Of a DNA stretch of 64,000 nucleotides, positions 18,577 through 27,885 are shown one piece after another (position 1 is the first letter of the stretch; each line of letters opens with the position of its first letter). The stretch is from the NCBI RefSeq assembly GCF_000374045.1, contig NZ_KB893324.1:1-64000 (forward strand), in the 5' to 3' direction. The DNA is from Segetibacter koreensis DSM 18137. GTDB taxonomy: Bacteria > Bacteroidota > Bacteroidia > Chitinophagales > Chitinophagaceae. The notes beneath the pieces were generated by a model, which was given only the letters and a program-made list of their open reading frames with translations, did no database searches and was not told the DNA's origin. A program made the position numbers and the translations under genes.

Positions 18577-19095
18577 CCTGGCAAGGCTGTCTTCACCGCA
18601 TTTGTATTATACCCTTTCGGGAAATGATTTTACTCTGGACATTAATAACTCGCCAGATCCCAAGATAGTATGCATGGGAAATAATCCGCAAAAAACACAG
18701 GTGTATGGAGCAGTTATATCACTATATATTGCAGCGCTTACAAGGTTGATAAACAGGAAAGGACATCTTAAATGCAGTCTTGTTTTCGATGAATTTGCAA
18801 CGATTTATTTTAACGGTATTGATAACCTGATAGCTACAGCAAGATCCAATAAAGTGGCCACCACTATTGCTGTGCAGGATGCAAGCCAATTGATTTTTCA
18901 TTATGGAAAGGAACAGGCAGAAGTAATAATGAATATTACTGGAAACGTTATCTCTGGCAGGTAACCGGAACAACAGCGAAAACCCTTTCAGATAGAATTG
19001 GAAAAACGATGCAGGACAGGGAAAGCTTTTCAATAAATAGTAGTGAAACATCGGTTAGCCAATCCAAACAGCTTGAAGCCGCAATACCTGCATAA
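18577..19095 (+). pseudogene. TraG/MobC-like conjugative coupling protein, C-terminal fragment
   Basis: The segment contains LSSPHLYYTLSGNDFTLDIN, CMGNNPQKTQVYGAVISLYI, the Walker-B-like LVFDEFATIYF and LIATARSNKVATTIAVQD, typical of the TraG/MobC-type ATPases of Bacteroidota conjugative elements. After ITGNVISG a frameshift (about 18960) leads into TGTTAKTLSDRIGKTMQDRE and SFSINSSETSVSQSKQLEAA and then a stop. The Walker A half is absent. It shows that an integrative conjugative element once occupied this region. Confidence 0.75.
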
Positions 19096-19237
19096 TTAAC
19101 AGAAGGCGTCAACATGGAAAATAAAAAGAAAGCAATAACAATGCTTTTAATCAACTTTAGCTTTTTTGTAGAGAAAGCTTGTAGAGTTTTTTGTTTCATA
19201 ATTTTCAATTTTATGTCTGTCTTTCATTCGGATCCTG

Positions 19238-20103
19238 TTACCAATTAATATTCATCACATTTACATTATTTTTTTTGGAGGAGGTCACAGCAATACCCTT
19301 AGACTTACTCACCAACGCCAATCCCTCCAGTTCGTCATCCCTATCAATGTCGATCGACTTCAAAACTTGCTGTTTGCCTGTCTGGATAGATTTGGCTAAA
19401 TCAACATAAGTAAATCGCCATTTTCTGCCCTCGATTTGATTTTGTATCAACACCAATATGCCTTTGTCTGCTACCCAGTGAAGGTTTTGAACCAGGGTGT
19501 ACAGGTAAATGTTTTGTAAACAACCTTTTTGTCGGAAGTCCTCTTTGCATTTTTCAAAACCGTAGGGTCGTACAACCTCACTTCATTTCGTTTATCACCG
19601 TAATCTGCAGTGGCAACAAACCATTTCTTTTTATATTCTACGTATTCTGGTCTTGTACCCTGAATGCATGCGTCATCTTCGATAGTATTTATCAGGTTTC
19701 CCTCAAGCGTCCCCGTTCGTTGCAGTCCTTTCCAGTCAATGCAATAAATCATTGCTGTCCATAGGGTGCCTTCCTTATTTAACCTAATACTGTTGCCGAT
19801 AAATACAGGATTATTAGCATGGTAAGCGATGCCTGTCGGATGATTTATGACATCAGTATCATCCACCGTCAATTTCATTTCTCTGTTTTGGTAAATCAGA
19901 CTGTCACCTTCTGTCTTATATTCTCTTATCACGCCTACTTCCCTGTCACCGTACAAAAAAACTTTTCCATTTTGATAAGAAACTCCCTGGCAAGCACCTA
20001 ACGAGTCAAGGGTGAATGAATGGTTAATTCTCATGGAGACCTCTGAAGTAAATGAAGTCGACAAAACAAATAGTCCAATAAAAAAAGCAGTAAATATTTT
20101 CAT
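19238..20103 (-). pseudogene. Secreted protein of unknown function, one frameshift
   Basis: A signal peptide (MKIFTAFFIGLFVLSTSFTS) starts a frame of 210 residues with beta-propeller-like repeats (GACQGVSYQNGKVFLYGDRE, PTGIAYHANNPVFIGNSIRL). It ends at CTPWFKTFTG, while the next frame continues HWVADKGILVLIQNQIEGRK to 19238. A single base change near 19475 joins the two, so this is either a recent frameshift or a sequencing error. It lies 26 bp downstream of the DUF218 gene in the same direction, so they probably form an operon. Confidence 0.65.
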
Positions 20104-20129
20104 AACTGTCAGATTAAAAACAAAATTCT

Positions 20130-21281
20130 TTAGGGGTCAAGCGGCTCGAAGGGATTAATTTGGAGCGCTTCGATTAAAGGATAGAATTCAACTTCTGTCT
20201 CGGATAATCGCTCTCCATTTTTATAAGGGACTTCGTTTAGTTCTTTCTTACACCTGTCAATCAAAGTGGTGGTTATATAGGTGCTTTGACCCTTTGTTGT
20301 CCAAGTAATACCCGCTTTATTGAAAGGAATACCATAGCGAAAGATTAAACGGACTGTGTTGCGCATGTTGGTTGTTGTATGCCTCGCATGAGGTTCGACA
20401 ATGATCGCATTTGCAGGAATATGAAGTTTATCCATCAAATACTTTTTCATCTCAATCGCTTCACAAAATTTTGTTTTGTAGGGATGCACCTTTCCTCCGG
20501 AAGTAACAATAAAGGGAGCCATACCTTTTGCATATTGCATAGCAGCTAACCGGCAACGAAGCATTCCTTCTGCACTTAATGGCACATCTCTTTCTTCCGG
20601 CCCTGCGCCTGGAACAAGAATTACGGAGTACTTATAATTATTCCAATTAACAGACTTTATTTTTTCAAAGGATGCTTTATTTTCACCTTTTAGCATTGGC
20701 TCGAAGTCTGCTGCCTGTTCTCTTTCATTCATCTCAACAAACAGCAAAGCAGCAGTAAGAGACGGATGAAAAAACAAGTTATTTTGCTCGCTTTCTGCAG
20801 CGACTACAGCAGCTGAATTGTAAAGCAAATTCAAATAGCCCGGCAAATAAATGGTGCTGTCTAGCGGGTCTTTTCTTCTGAAGCTTATTGAATCTATGTT
20901 GGGGTAATTAGCCTTATTTCCTTCTGCATAAACACCAAGTGTATAATTGATACCATTGGCATCCTGTTCCCAGGCTTTTACCAAAAATTCTTTAGCGTCT
21001 AAATGTTGATACAAAATATAATTTCCCGACGGCACTAAATCATTTTGAACCAGCTTATCTAATGCATTTCCTGGCTTAAATAAAACTCTAAGGCGATTTC
21101 TTACTTCATTTATTTCACTAAGTGTAAACAGCATTTTAGAAGTATAACACAGAGCAGTTTTATCGGAGCTTTTCAGAGATTCTTTTAAATCATCAGTTTT
21201 ATTCTTTGCGATGTTGCGGAGAATAGAGTCGGTAGCAAGTAATTTTTTTACATCAGGCACTTCCTCAAATAAAGTCAGCAA
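20130..21281 (-). CDS. YdcF/SanA-like DUF218 protein, N-terminus doubtful
   Basis: Residues about 215-355 carry the DUF218 fold: YSVILVPGAGPEERDVPLSA, RCRLAAMQYAKGMAPFIVTSGG, then IVEPHARHTTTNMRNT. Members of this family (YdcF, SanA, ElyC) act at the cell envelope. The N-terminal half is helical (LLTLFEEVPDVKKLLATDSI). The frame begins at a TTG and has only Asp-Tyr-Tyr before a TAG, with no signal peptide, although relatives start with one and a short N-terminal extension. The 5' end has probably been lost or shifted. Confidence 0.65.
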   Translation of the reverse strand: MLTLFEEVPDVKKLLATDSILRNIAKNKTDDLKESLKSSDKTALCYTSKMLFTLSEINEVRNRLRVLFKPGNALDKLVQNDLVPSGNYILYQHLDAKEFLVKAWEQDANGINYTLGVYAEGNKANYPNIDSISFRRKDPLDSTIYLPGYLNLLYNSAAVVAAESEQNNLFFHPSLTAALLFVEMNEREQAADFEPMLKGENKASFEKIKSVNWNNYKYSVILVPGAGPEERDVPLSAEGMLRCRLAAMQYAKGMAPFIVTSGGKVHPYKTKFCEAIEMKKYLMDKLHIPANAIIVEPHARHTTTNMRNTVRLIFRYGIPFNKAGITWTTKGQSTYITTTLIDRCKKELNEVPYKNGERLSETEVEFYPLIEALQINPFEPLDP

Positions 21282-22080
21282 ATAATAGTCCTATATTAAT
21301 CACTTTCGCGCAGTCATTGTTACTACTTGCTTTTAAATTAAACAAACTTATGAGCTCAGTTTACTTCTCCTGGTGAGCTATGCTTCTATTATGGTAGGTA
21401 CTATTTGCGCACCTCCCAAATGTGCTTTTCGTTACAGATCTTTACGTACAGGTTTTGGAATTAATTGCCCTAAGCGAGCCTGTTTCATAGCTTATAAAAT
21501 TGTTGACTTAAATCTTTGTCGAAATCTGGGCATCTTACTTCAACATAGCGCCAGAAAACTTTCTTCTTTTTTTTCCAGTAATCAATTCGCCCTTATTCCA
21601 GTTGTTTTTGTTCAGTAGTAGGACAACTTATCCATTGAATGAGCAGTTCGAAAATTTCTCCCATGTGAATGGTAGGTGATTTCATTATTGAGCAGAATTT
21701 GACTTAGAAAGTATATTAAATTATACAGCACCATCATTAGCACGTCATACAGGAATAAGATGATGAAAGTGTCTGCAGCCAGCACAAATTTTTTAGGTTC
21801 CGATTAAAAAAACAAACAATCATGACGACTGCTGTCATAGCAATTAACGCAAATATTGAAAGAAGATGTAAATATTCAATTCTTCTCGACAGCGGCCAAT
21901 CACGATAAAACAAAACATGAATTTGTACCCTGCGTATTCGATGGCATTCAAATTCCTTCAAGCTGCAAACTCATGATGATTGAAAATAAAAAAGTTGATA
22001 TTAATGAAATGAAGGATAAAAGCTGGTTAATCATTAATAAAAATTTTATAGGATGGAGTAAAAAAGATTGATGTAGCTGT
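21282..22080. other. 800-bp stretch with no clear gene
   Basis: Several short open frames occur. The best is a 71-codon rightward frame with a TTG start at 21856 (ending SWLIINKNFIGWSKKD at 22071). None has a convincing start, ribosome site or family resemblance. The composition suggests decayed coding sequence. Confidence 0.3.
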
Positions 22081-22094
22081 GTGACATATATCAC
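22081..22094. promoter_or_regulatory. Crp/Fnr-type operator, site 1
   Basis: GTGACATATATCAC is a palindrome with arms GTGA/TCAC, 40 bp before the TauE/SafE start codon. It belongs to a set of four (also 23123, 27824 and 36957), all 41-50 bp upstream of sulfur genes. Consensus GTGACAAATGTCAC. Confidence 0.65.
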
Positions 22095-22134
22095 CATATT
22101 CCTTCTGCAATCGCTTCAAATTTGCAGTATAATT

Positions 22135-22959
22135 ATGGAAATCATGGGATATATAGCAGCGTTATTTATAGGCATTTCACTTGGATTAATCGGTGGCGGC
22201 GGTTCTATTTTAACCGTACCTGTACTGGTTTATTTGTTTGGAATTAACCCGATCCTTTCCACATCATACTCATTGTTTGTAGTAGGCTCTACCAGCCTCG
22301 TAGGTGCTTTCAGCAATTACCTGAAAGGACTGGTTCGCATAAAAACAGCCTTGCTGTTTGGCATATCGTCTATCACTACAGTATTTATTACACGAAAGTT
22401 TCTAATCCCCTTTATTCCTAATCACATTGCTACTATTGGCGGTTTCAATATTACCGAGCCAATTGTTACCATGGTCCTCTTTGCCATATTAATGGTTGCG
22501 GCCTCTTTATCGATGATTAAGAGCAGCAAACAAAAGGCAGCCGCCGCAGCAAAAAACGACAATGAAAACGCAATTGGTGCCCCCGAAAAAATCAATCTCC
22601 CCAAACTACTGATGTACGGCGTTGCTATTGGTATTGCAACAGGTCTTTTAGGTGCAGGCGGAGGATTTTTGTTGATACCAACACTGGTGTTACTTGTAAA
22701 ACTTCCCATGAAAGAAGCCGTAGGAACTTCCCTGTTCATCATTGCTTTAAATTCTTTAATAGGCTTTACAGGTGATCTGGGACACTTTACCATGAACTGG
22801 TTTTTCCTTATTAAGATAACCACCATCGCTATTGCAGGCACCTTTGTAGGTGGACTAATTGCGAAGAAAATATCAGGAAATAAATTAAAAAAAGGCTTCG
22901 GTTGGTTTGTATTAATTATGGGCATATACATTCTTACTAAAGAAATATTTTTTAGCTAA
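22135..22959 (+). CDS. TauE/SafE-family sulfite/sulfur-anion exporter
   Basis: Taking the ATG at 22135 (a GTG 54 bp earlier is in frame but falls within the operator) gives 274 residues with about eight membrane helices in two inverted halves. Each half carries the family's glycine motif: LGLIGGGGSILTVPVLVYLF and TGLLGAGGGFLLIPTLVLLV. Family members move sulfite, thiosulfate, taurine-derived or other organosulfonate anions out of or across the inner membrane. With the operator upstream and the persulfide dioxygenase gene downstream, exporting sulfite formed from persulfide is the likely role. Confidence 0.85.
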   Translation: MEIMGYIAALFIGISLGLIGGGGSILTVPVLVYLFGINPILSTSYSLFVVGSTSLVGAFSNYLKGLVRIKTALLFGISSITTVFITRKFLIPFIPNHIATIGGFNITEPIVTMVLFAILMVAASLSMIKSSKQKAAAAAKNDNENAIGAPEKINLPKLLMYGVAIGIATGLLGAGGGFLLIPTLVLLVKLPMKEAVGTSLFIIALNSLIGFTGDLGHFTMNWFFLIKITTIAIAGTFVGGLIAKKISGNKLKKGFGWFVLIMGIYILTKEIFFS

Positions 22960-23122
22960 GAAGATAAAACGACACGTTTTAAAATGGAAGCTGAAGATGC
23001 CAAAAGGTTTACGGGTGAAGTGATTGCGACGCGAGGATGATACTATGAAAAACGAATGCTGGAATCATAAAAAAACACAAAATATTAATGAATACTAAAA
23101 CTATAAACAGCATGCGGGTAAC

Positions 23123-23136
23123 GTGACAAATGTCAC
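23123..23136. promoter_or_regulatory. Crp/Fnr-type operator, site 2 (consensus-like)
   Basis: GTGACAAATGTCAC has arms GTGACA/TGTCAC and is the most symmetric of the four sites. It ends 49 bp before the start codon of the persulfide dioxygenase-rhodanese gene. Confidence 0.75.
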
Positions 23137-23185
23137 CAAGTAAGCAAGTTATCTAACCGAAATTTACACTACAAAATTAAATAAA

Positions 23186-24607
23186 ATGAAAATTGAACAG
23201 ATATATACAGGTTGTTTGGCGCAAGGCGCTTACTACATTGAAAGCGATGGTGAAGCAGTGGTGATTGACCCGCTTCGTGAAGTGTATCCTTACATTGACA
23301 AGGCAGAGAAAGACAATGCAAAAATTAAGTATGTGCTCGAAACACACTTTCATGCCGACTTCGTTTCTGGTCATATTGACCTTTCTAAAAAGACCGGCGC
23401 ACCTATTGTTTATGGTCCTAATGCAGTCACTTCGTTCGAAGCGATTGTGGCAAAAGACGGCCAGGAATTTAAAGTGGGCAAAGTAACTTTTAAGGTACTG
23501 CATACCCCAGGCCATACGATGGAAAGTACCAGTTATTTGTTGAAAGATGAAACAGGAAAAGAGGTGGCATTGTTTAGTGGCGACACCTTGTTCATTGGCG
23601 ACGTTGGTCGTCCTGACCTTGCACAGAAAGCAGGGGTTATGACAAAGGAAGACCTTGCAGGCACGTTGTATGAGAGCTTAAGAAACAAGATAATGCCATT
23701 GTCTGATGACATCATTGTGTACCCTGCTCACGGAGCCGGTAGTGCATGTGGTAAGAACATGAGTAAGGAAACAACAGATACATTAGGCCACCAGAAGCAA
23801 ACCAATTATGCGTTAAGAGCCAGCATGACCAAAGAGGAATTCATTAAAGAAGTAACAACGGGTTTAGCGCAGCCACCTGCTTACTTTCCGTTGAATGTGA
23901 TGATGAATAAAGAAGGATATGAAAGCATTGATGAAGTGCTGGAACGTGGCAATCACGCCCTTTCACCCGAAGCCTTTGAAGCCGCAGCAAACGAAACCGA
24001 TGCGTTAATGCTTGACACAAGAGCACCGGAAGTATTTGCCAAAGGCTTTGTTCCTAACTCAATAAACATTGGTATCGATGGCAGCTTTGCTCCATGGGTA
24101 GGCGCTCTGATACCGGATATAAAACAAAAGCTTTTAATCATAGCCGATGAAGACAGGGAGGAAGAAGTAATTACAAGGTTAGCCCGGGTTGGATATGATT
24201 ATACCATCGGTTATTTAAAAGGTGGTTTTGAAGCATGGAAAAGTAGCGGTAAAGAAATAGATATCATAAAGTCAGTTAGTGCAAAAGACATTGGCGAGGC
24301 AATAAATAAGGGCGAGGCAAACATTATTGACGTAAGAAAAGAAAGCGAGTACCAAAGCGAACACGTGGATGGCGCAACCAATCTTCCGCTTGATAACCTC
24401 AACGATAGTATGACAGCCTTGGATAAGAACAAAACCTATTACGTGCATTGTGCCAGCGGTTATCGTTCAATGATTTACAACTCTGTTTTAAAAGCAAGAG
24501 GCTTCGATAACCTGGCCGACATCAATGGAGGATTTAAAGCCATTAAAGAAAACGGGCAGATTAAAACAACCGATTTTGTTTGTCCGACAACACTCAATAA
24601 AAAGTAA
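23186..24607 (+). CDS. Persulfide dioxygenase-rhodanese fusion (ETHE1/CstB-like)
   Basis: The 473-aa protein has a metallo-beta-lactamase domain (1-230) with the persulfide-dioxygenase metal motif THFHADFVSGH (His54, His56, Asp58), HTPGHT and SGDTLFIGDVGRPDL. Two rhodanese domains follow. The first (about 265-365) has no catalytic cysteine in its loop (IADEDREEE), while the second has Cys422 in CASGYRS. This matches the layout of CstB-type enzymes, which oxidise persulfide to sulfite and use the active rhodanese to move sulfane sulfur. It is cytoplasmic, with no signal peptide. The operator 23123-23136 lies upstream and rhodanese genes follow. Confidence 0.88.
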   Translation: MKIEQIYTGCLAQGAYYIESDGEAVVIDPLREVYPYIDKAEKDNAKIKYVLETHFHADFVSGHIDLSKKTGAPIVYGPNAVTSFEAIVAKDGQEFKVGKVTFKVLHTPGHTMESTSYLLKDETGKEVALFSGDTLFIGDVGRPDLAQKAGVMTKEDLAGTLYESLRNKIMPLSDDIIVYPAHGAGSACGKNMSKETTDTLGHQKQTNYALRASMTKEEFIKEVTTGLAQPPAYFPLNVMMNKEGYESIDEVLERGNHALSPEAFEAAANETDALMLDTRAPEVFAKGFVPNSINIGIDGSFAPWVGALIPDIKQKLLIIADEDREEEVITRLARVGYDYTIGYLKGGFEAWKSSGKEIDIIKSVSAKDIGEAINKGEANIIDVRKESEYQSEHVDGATNLPLDNLNDSMTALDKNKTYYVHCASGYRSMIYNSVLKARGFDNLADINGGFKAIKENGQIKTTDFVCPTTLNKK

Positions 24608-24632
24608 AAAAACCGGAAAGGCCTGGCAATAG

Positions 24633-24959
24633 ATGCGGATGATTCGATGGATGGTAAATATTGCCGGAGCCGCTTCCAAAAAATATAAAAAAATGAAAGA
24701 TTTAATCAATAAAGGAACAGTGGTAGATGTAAGGTCACCACAGGAGTTTGCAGGTGAACATTTTCCAAATGCAATCAATGTTCCATTGGAACAGGTACAA
24801 CAAAAAGTAAATGAATTTAAAGAAATGCCAAAGCCAATTATAGCGTATTGCAGAAGTGGTAACAGAAGCGGCATGGCTGTTTCTATGCTCAAGCAAGCCG
24901 GAATAACCGATGCTGTAAATGCCGGCGGATTAGATGACCTCTTACTAAAAGCCAAATAA
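24633..24959 (+). CDS. Small single-domain rhodanese
   Basis: In this 108-aa protein the domain TVVDVRSPQEFAGEHFPNAI, NVPLEQVQ and the active loop CRSGNRSGM carry the catalytic cysteine and substrate-binding arginines of sulfurtransferases that transfer sulfane sulfur. From the ATG at 24633 there is a short hydrophobic/basic leader; an alternative start at 24693 (MKDLINKG) would give a plain 88-aa rhodanese. It lies 25 bp after the dioxygenase gene, with the next rhodanese gene 6 bp on, so they are clearly one operon. Confidence 0.85.
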   Translation: MRMIRWMVNIAGAASKKYKKMKDLINKGTVVDVRSPQEFAGEHFPNAINVPLEQVQQKVNEFKEMPKPIIAYCRSGNRSGMAVSMLKQAGITDAVNAGGLDDLLLKAK

Positions 24960-24965
24960 AAAAAG

Positions 24966-25274
24966 ATGTTTACATTTTTAAAAAACCTCTTTAAGCCGTC
25001 AGCCGATTTTGCTAAACTGGTGAAAGAAGGTGCGGTGATAGTTGATGTACGCACCACAGGCGAATTCCAGGCTGGTCATATTGAAGGCTCTAAAAATATA
25101 CCGCTCGACACAGTTAAAAACGAAGTCGAAAAATTGAAGAAATTAAACAAGCCATTCGTTACCGTATGCCGTAGTGGCAATCGTAGCGCAATGGCAAAGT
25201 CCATCCTCTCATCAGCAGGAATAGTAGCTTATAACGGTGGTGCGTGGACTAATTTAAAAAGACAACTGACATAG
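24966..25274 (+). CDS. Small single-domain rhodanese, second copy
   Basis: This 102-aa protein has the same fold and active loop (VCRSGNRSAM) as the preceding gene but a different N-terminus (MFTFLKNLFKPSADFAKLVK), typical of Bacteroidota rhodaneses. VIVDVRTTGEFQAGHIEGSK binds substrate. Two divergent paralogues side by side suggest different sulfur donors or acceptors. The gene sits in the operon with 6-bp and 1-bp gaps on its two sides. Confidence 0.87.
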   Translation: MFTFLKNLFKPSADFAKLVKEGAVIVDVRTTGEFQAGHIEGSKNIPLDTVKNEVEKLKKLNKPFVTVCRSGNRSAMAKSILSSAGIVAYNGGAWTNLKRQLT

Positions 25275-25275
25275 T

Positions 25276-25518
25276 ATGAAAGCGATATTACAGGGATGGA
25301 ACTTTAAGCGAATACTACGATTGGTATTAGCCATCGGTATTTTAGTACAAGGCATTGTAGCAAGAGATACGGTTACGATCGTTTTAGGGGTCGTATTCGG
25401 TGGAATGGCAATGGCAAACATAGGCTGTTGCGGTACCGGTGGATGCGCAGTTAATCCACGTAACAGTAACAATAAAACACAAGACATCGAATATGAAGAA
25501 GTGGTTTCTAACAAATAA
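25276..25518 (+). CDS. DUF2892/YgaP-like small membrane protein
   Basis: This 80-aa protein contains RILRLVLAIGILVQGIVARD and TVTIVLGVVFGGMAMANIGC, two membrane helices like the DUF2892 module that in E. coli YgaP is fused to a rhodanese. After them comes CCGTGGC, a cysteine cluster at the membrane face that could carry sulfur or bind metal. The start is 1 bp after the rhodanese stop, and the end overlaps the next gene by 26 bp, so translation is probably coupled. Confidence 0.75.
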   Translation: MKAILQGWNFKRILRLVLAIGILVQGIVARDTVTIVLGVVFGGMAMANIGCCGTGGCAVNPRNSNNKTQDIEYEEVVSNK

Positions 25519-25708
25519 GCGCTACTTTATAGGAGCGACCATAGGAGCTCTTGGCGGCTTTCTTTATTGGAAATATGTGGGCTGTTTAACCGGCACTTGT
25601 GCGATTACATCTAACCCGTTCAGAAGTACAATTTACTTTGCTGTGTTGGGCGCATTAATTATTGGTTCATTTAAAAAAGAAAATAAATATGGAAACTCAA
25701 ACAACTAA
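25493..25708 (+). CDS. DUF6132-like small membrane protein
   Basis: I take the ATG at 25493, giving 71 residues: [40 protein letters not shown], then a second helix and a basic tail. The GC-x-TGTCAIT motif with two cysteines is characteristic of this small family, found next to thioredoxins and rhodaneses in Bacteroidota. It overlaps both neighbours (26 bp upstream, 20 bp downstream). The cysteines suggest redox or sulfur handling in the inner membrane; the function is not established. Confidence 0.75.
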   Translation: MKKWFLTNKRYFIGATIGALGGFLYWKYVGCLTGTCAITSNPFRSTIYFAVLGALIIGSFKKENKYGNSNN

Positions 25709-26006
25709 TAAAAGTTTTGCGGAAGCGATTAATAGCGACAAGCCTGTACTGGTTGATTTTTTTGCCGAATGGTGCGGACCGTGTAAAATGATGGCGCCCA
25801 TACTGCAGGATTTGAAAAAGCAAATGGGCGACGACGTTACCATCCTAAAGATTGATGTTGACAAGAACCCACAAGCTGCGGCAGCATACCAGGTACAGGG
25901 CGTGCCTACACTTATCGTTTTTAAAAGTGGTCAAGTAAAATGGAGGCAGTCCGGGGTGGTTGGCGCAAAACAATTGCAGTCGGTTTTAACTAACCTGGTT
26001 GACTAA
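25689..26006 (+). CDS. trxA: Thioredoxin
   Basis: This protein has 105 residues from the ATG at 25689, with active site WCGPC, the following KMMAPIL, the cis-proline loop [13 protein letters not shown] and normal family length. It is cytoplasmic. As the last gene of the rhodanese operon it probably reduces persulfides on the rhodaneses or the products of the fusion enzyme, besides general disulfide reduction. A genome would normally carry another trxA, so this is likely the sulfur-specific copy. Confidence 0.9.
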   Translation: METQTTNKSFAEAINSDKPVLVDFFAEWCGPCKMMAPILQDLKKQMGDDVTILKIDVDKNPQAAAAYQVQGVPTLIVFKSGQVKWRQSGVVGAKQLQSVLTNLVD

Positions 26007-26365
26007 ATGCTATATCTAAAAATTAGTAAAACAAACCGTATGTAGATTAAATTTTACACAATGCCAAGGTGCAAACCTCGATTAAGGAATTAAAGTTTTA
26101 GAAGCATAACATAAGCCTTAAAAGATCGACTGGGCAATACTAAGTGCAGGACTATTGTATATCTTCTTTTGATATAAAGCAACTCTAAAGCCAGTCTTTA
26201 ACTTTTGTTCTCCTTCCGTAAGAAAAAGATGTAACTGTATTATTAATGCAGCTGTACTAAGTCTTTGCCTTGCCCATCTTCTTCACAATCAACTATGTTG
26301 TTTTCAGACCGGTTGCGTTGCAACTGGCTTAATTAAACTCTACCTTTTTATTTAAATATTTCCCT
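26007..26365. other. 360-bp gap between thioredoxin and porin genes
   Basis: No gene is visible. Near 26309-26327 there is a small hairpin (CCGGTTGC/GCAACTGG with one mismatch) about 40 bp before the porin start. No copy of the Crp/Fnr-type palindrome is seen here. Confidence 0.5.
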
Positions 26366-27772
26366 ATGAGAAGAAAAATAGTCTTGGTATTCCTGGGACT
26401 TCTTCTAACCATGTTCCATGCAGTAGCGCAGAGACAAAAGCTTTTGACAGAAGTTAAAGATGACCCTTTAGATACTGCATCCTTGATAAGTGCATTCAAG
26501 AAGGCACAGGTGCACGGACACTTCCGCAATTTTGCGGCATTTACCAACAATGCACCCCCCTTCTCAGACTTTTACGCCAACGCAATAGGTGGTAAAATTG
26601 AAATAAAGACGGCTCCTTTTAAAAATTTTCAGTTAGGTGTTAGCGGTTCCTTTGTTTTTAATGTTATTTCATCTGAGTTATCCAAACCAGATAAAACAAC
26701 CAAACAACTCAGCCGGTATGAGCTGTCTTTATTTGACGTTGACGACGTTTCAAATAAAAATAACATAAAGAGGCTGGATGAGTTATACCTGAAGTATAAT
26801 ATAGGGCGATCTCATATAACTGTAGGAAAACAGAATATAAATACTCCCTTTATTAATAGCCAGGATAGCCGAATATTAGCGACAGAAGTTCAGGGAATTT
26901 GGGCAGAGTTAAACGGGGTAAAAAATGTAAAAATAAATGCTGGTTTTTTTAATGGTCTGTCGCCCCGGAGTACCACCAGGTGGTATTCCATAAGCAGGTC
27001 AATCGGCGTATATTCTTCAGGGGTAAATACGCAAGGCCAAAAAGCGCAATATGCGGGCAATTTGCAAAGTGCCGGCATTGCTTTGGCCGGCATTTCTTAC
27101 AATCCAAATCGAGCAATGAAACTGCAGGTATGGGATCAATATGTAGAGAATATCTTTAACACTGCCCTGGTACAATTAGATTATGTGCACCCTGGTGATT
27201 CCAAATTAAAAATATTTTCAGCGGTACAGGTTATAAAACAAACGGCTTTAAAAGACGGAGGCAATGAGGATGCCGTAAAAACATATTTTAATCAGGGAAG
27301 TAAATCGCTTTCGTTCGGTGCCAAGATAGGAATTAGAAATACAAAGTTTGAATCTACGATCAATTACAATCGTATAACAAAAGACGGGCGGTTTCAAATG
27401 CCAAGGGAATGGGGAATAGAACCATTATTTACTCAATTACCAAGAGAAAGAAACGAAGGCTTAGGAGATGTTCATGCAGTCGTAGCAAAAGGCAGTTATA
27501 ATTTTTTGAGCAATCGACTAATTACCACACTCGGCTTTGGTCATTACATTCTACCTGATGTAAATAATTATGCATTAAATAAGTACGGGATGCCTTCATA
27601 CAACCAGGTGTATGCGGACGTGAGGTATAAGCCTCAAGGTATGTTAAAAGGATTAGACCTACAGTTGTTATATGTTTATAAAGGCAGTAAGGGTGCAGCA
27701 CTTAACAAATCTTTCATCATTAATAAGGTAAACATGTCATCGTTCAGCCTAATATTAAATTATGGGTTTTAA
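26366..27772 (+). CDS. OprD-like outer-membrane porin
   Basis: This 468-aa protein has a signal peptide ending AVAQ and the region AQVHGHFRNFAAFTNNAPPF that opens many OprD-family channels. There is a long array of amphipathic beta-strands and a C-terminal SLILNYGF ending in Phe. Such porins let small solutes through the outer membrane. Lying between the thioredoxin operon and the YeeE/YedE pair, it could admit thiosulfate or another sulfur anion. That specificity is inferred only from position. Confidence 0.75.
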   Translation: MRRKIVLVFLGLLLTMFHAVAQRQKLLTEVKDDPLDTASLISAFKKAQVHGHFRNFAAFTNNAPPFSDFYANAIGGKIEIKTAPFKNFQLGVSGSFVFNVISSELSKPDKTTKQLSRYELSLFDVDDVSNKNNIKRLDELYLKYNIGRSHITVGKQNINTPFINSQDSRILATEVQGIWAELNGVKNVKINAGFFNGLSPRSTTRWYSISRSIGVYSSGVNTQGQKAQYAGNLQSAGIALAGISYNPNRAMKLQVWDQYVENIFNTALVQLDYVHPGDSKLKIFSAVQVIKQTALKDGGNEDAVKTYFNQGSKSLSFGAKIGIRNTKFESTINYNRITKDGRFQMPREWGIEPLFTQLPRERNEGLGDVHAVVAKGSYNFLSNRLITTLGFGHYILPDVNNYALNKYGMPSYNQVYADVRYKPQGMLKGLDLQLLYVYKGSKGAALNKSFIINKVNMSSFSLILNYGF

Positions 27773-27823
27773 ATCACTATTTAGGTATAATTAACAAAAA
27801 GAAGTAGCAGAAAAATGATTTAG

Positions 27824-27837
27824 GTAACATTTGTCAC
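27824..27837. promoter_or_regulatory. Crp/Fnr-type operator, site 3
   Basis: GTAACATTTGTCAC differs from the consensus palindrome by one base in the left arm. It ends 48 bp before the YeeE/YedE start. The DNA after it contains AAATTTGC, a possible Bacteroidota promoter element. Confidence 0.65.
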
Positions 27838-27885
27838 ACTTGGACATTTACAATAAATAGAAATTTGCATTAAATTAAAACAACT

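Noticed and set aside
493-21281. Widespread sequencing error as the sole cause of broken genes
   Set aside because: Long genes on either side (leu operon, RND, SQR, glycosidases) are intact, and many lesions are truncations or deletions rather than single indels; errors may still explain a few cases such as 19475 and 63190.
22081-22134. GTG start for the TauE/SafE gene at 22081
   Set aside because: The GTG belongs to the operator palindrome, and the added 18 residues do not look like family sequence; the ATG at 22135 fits better.
24150-25057. Leftward open frames opposite the rhodanese genes
   Set aside because: They are mirror frames of well-supported coding sequence, with no start signals or family resemblance.
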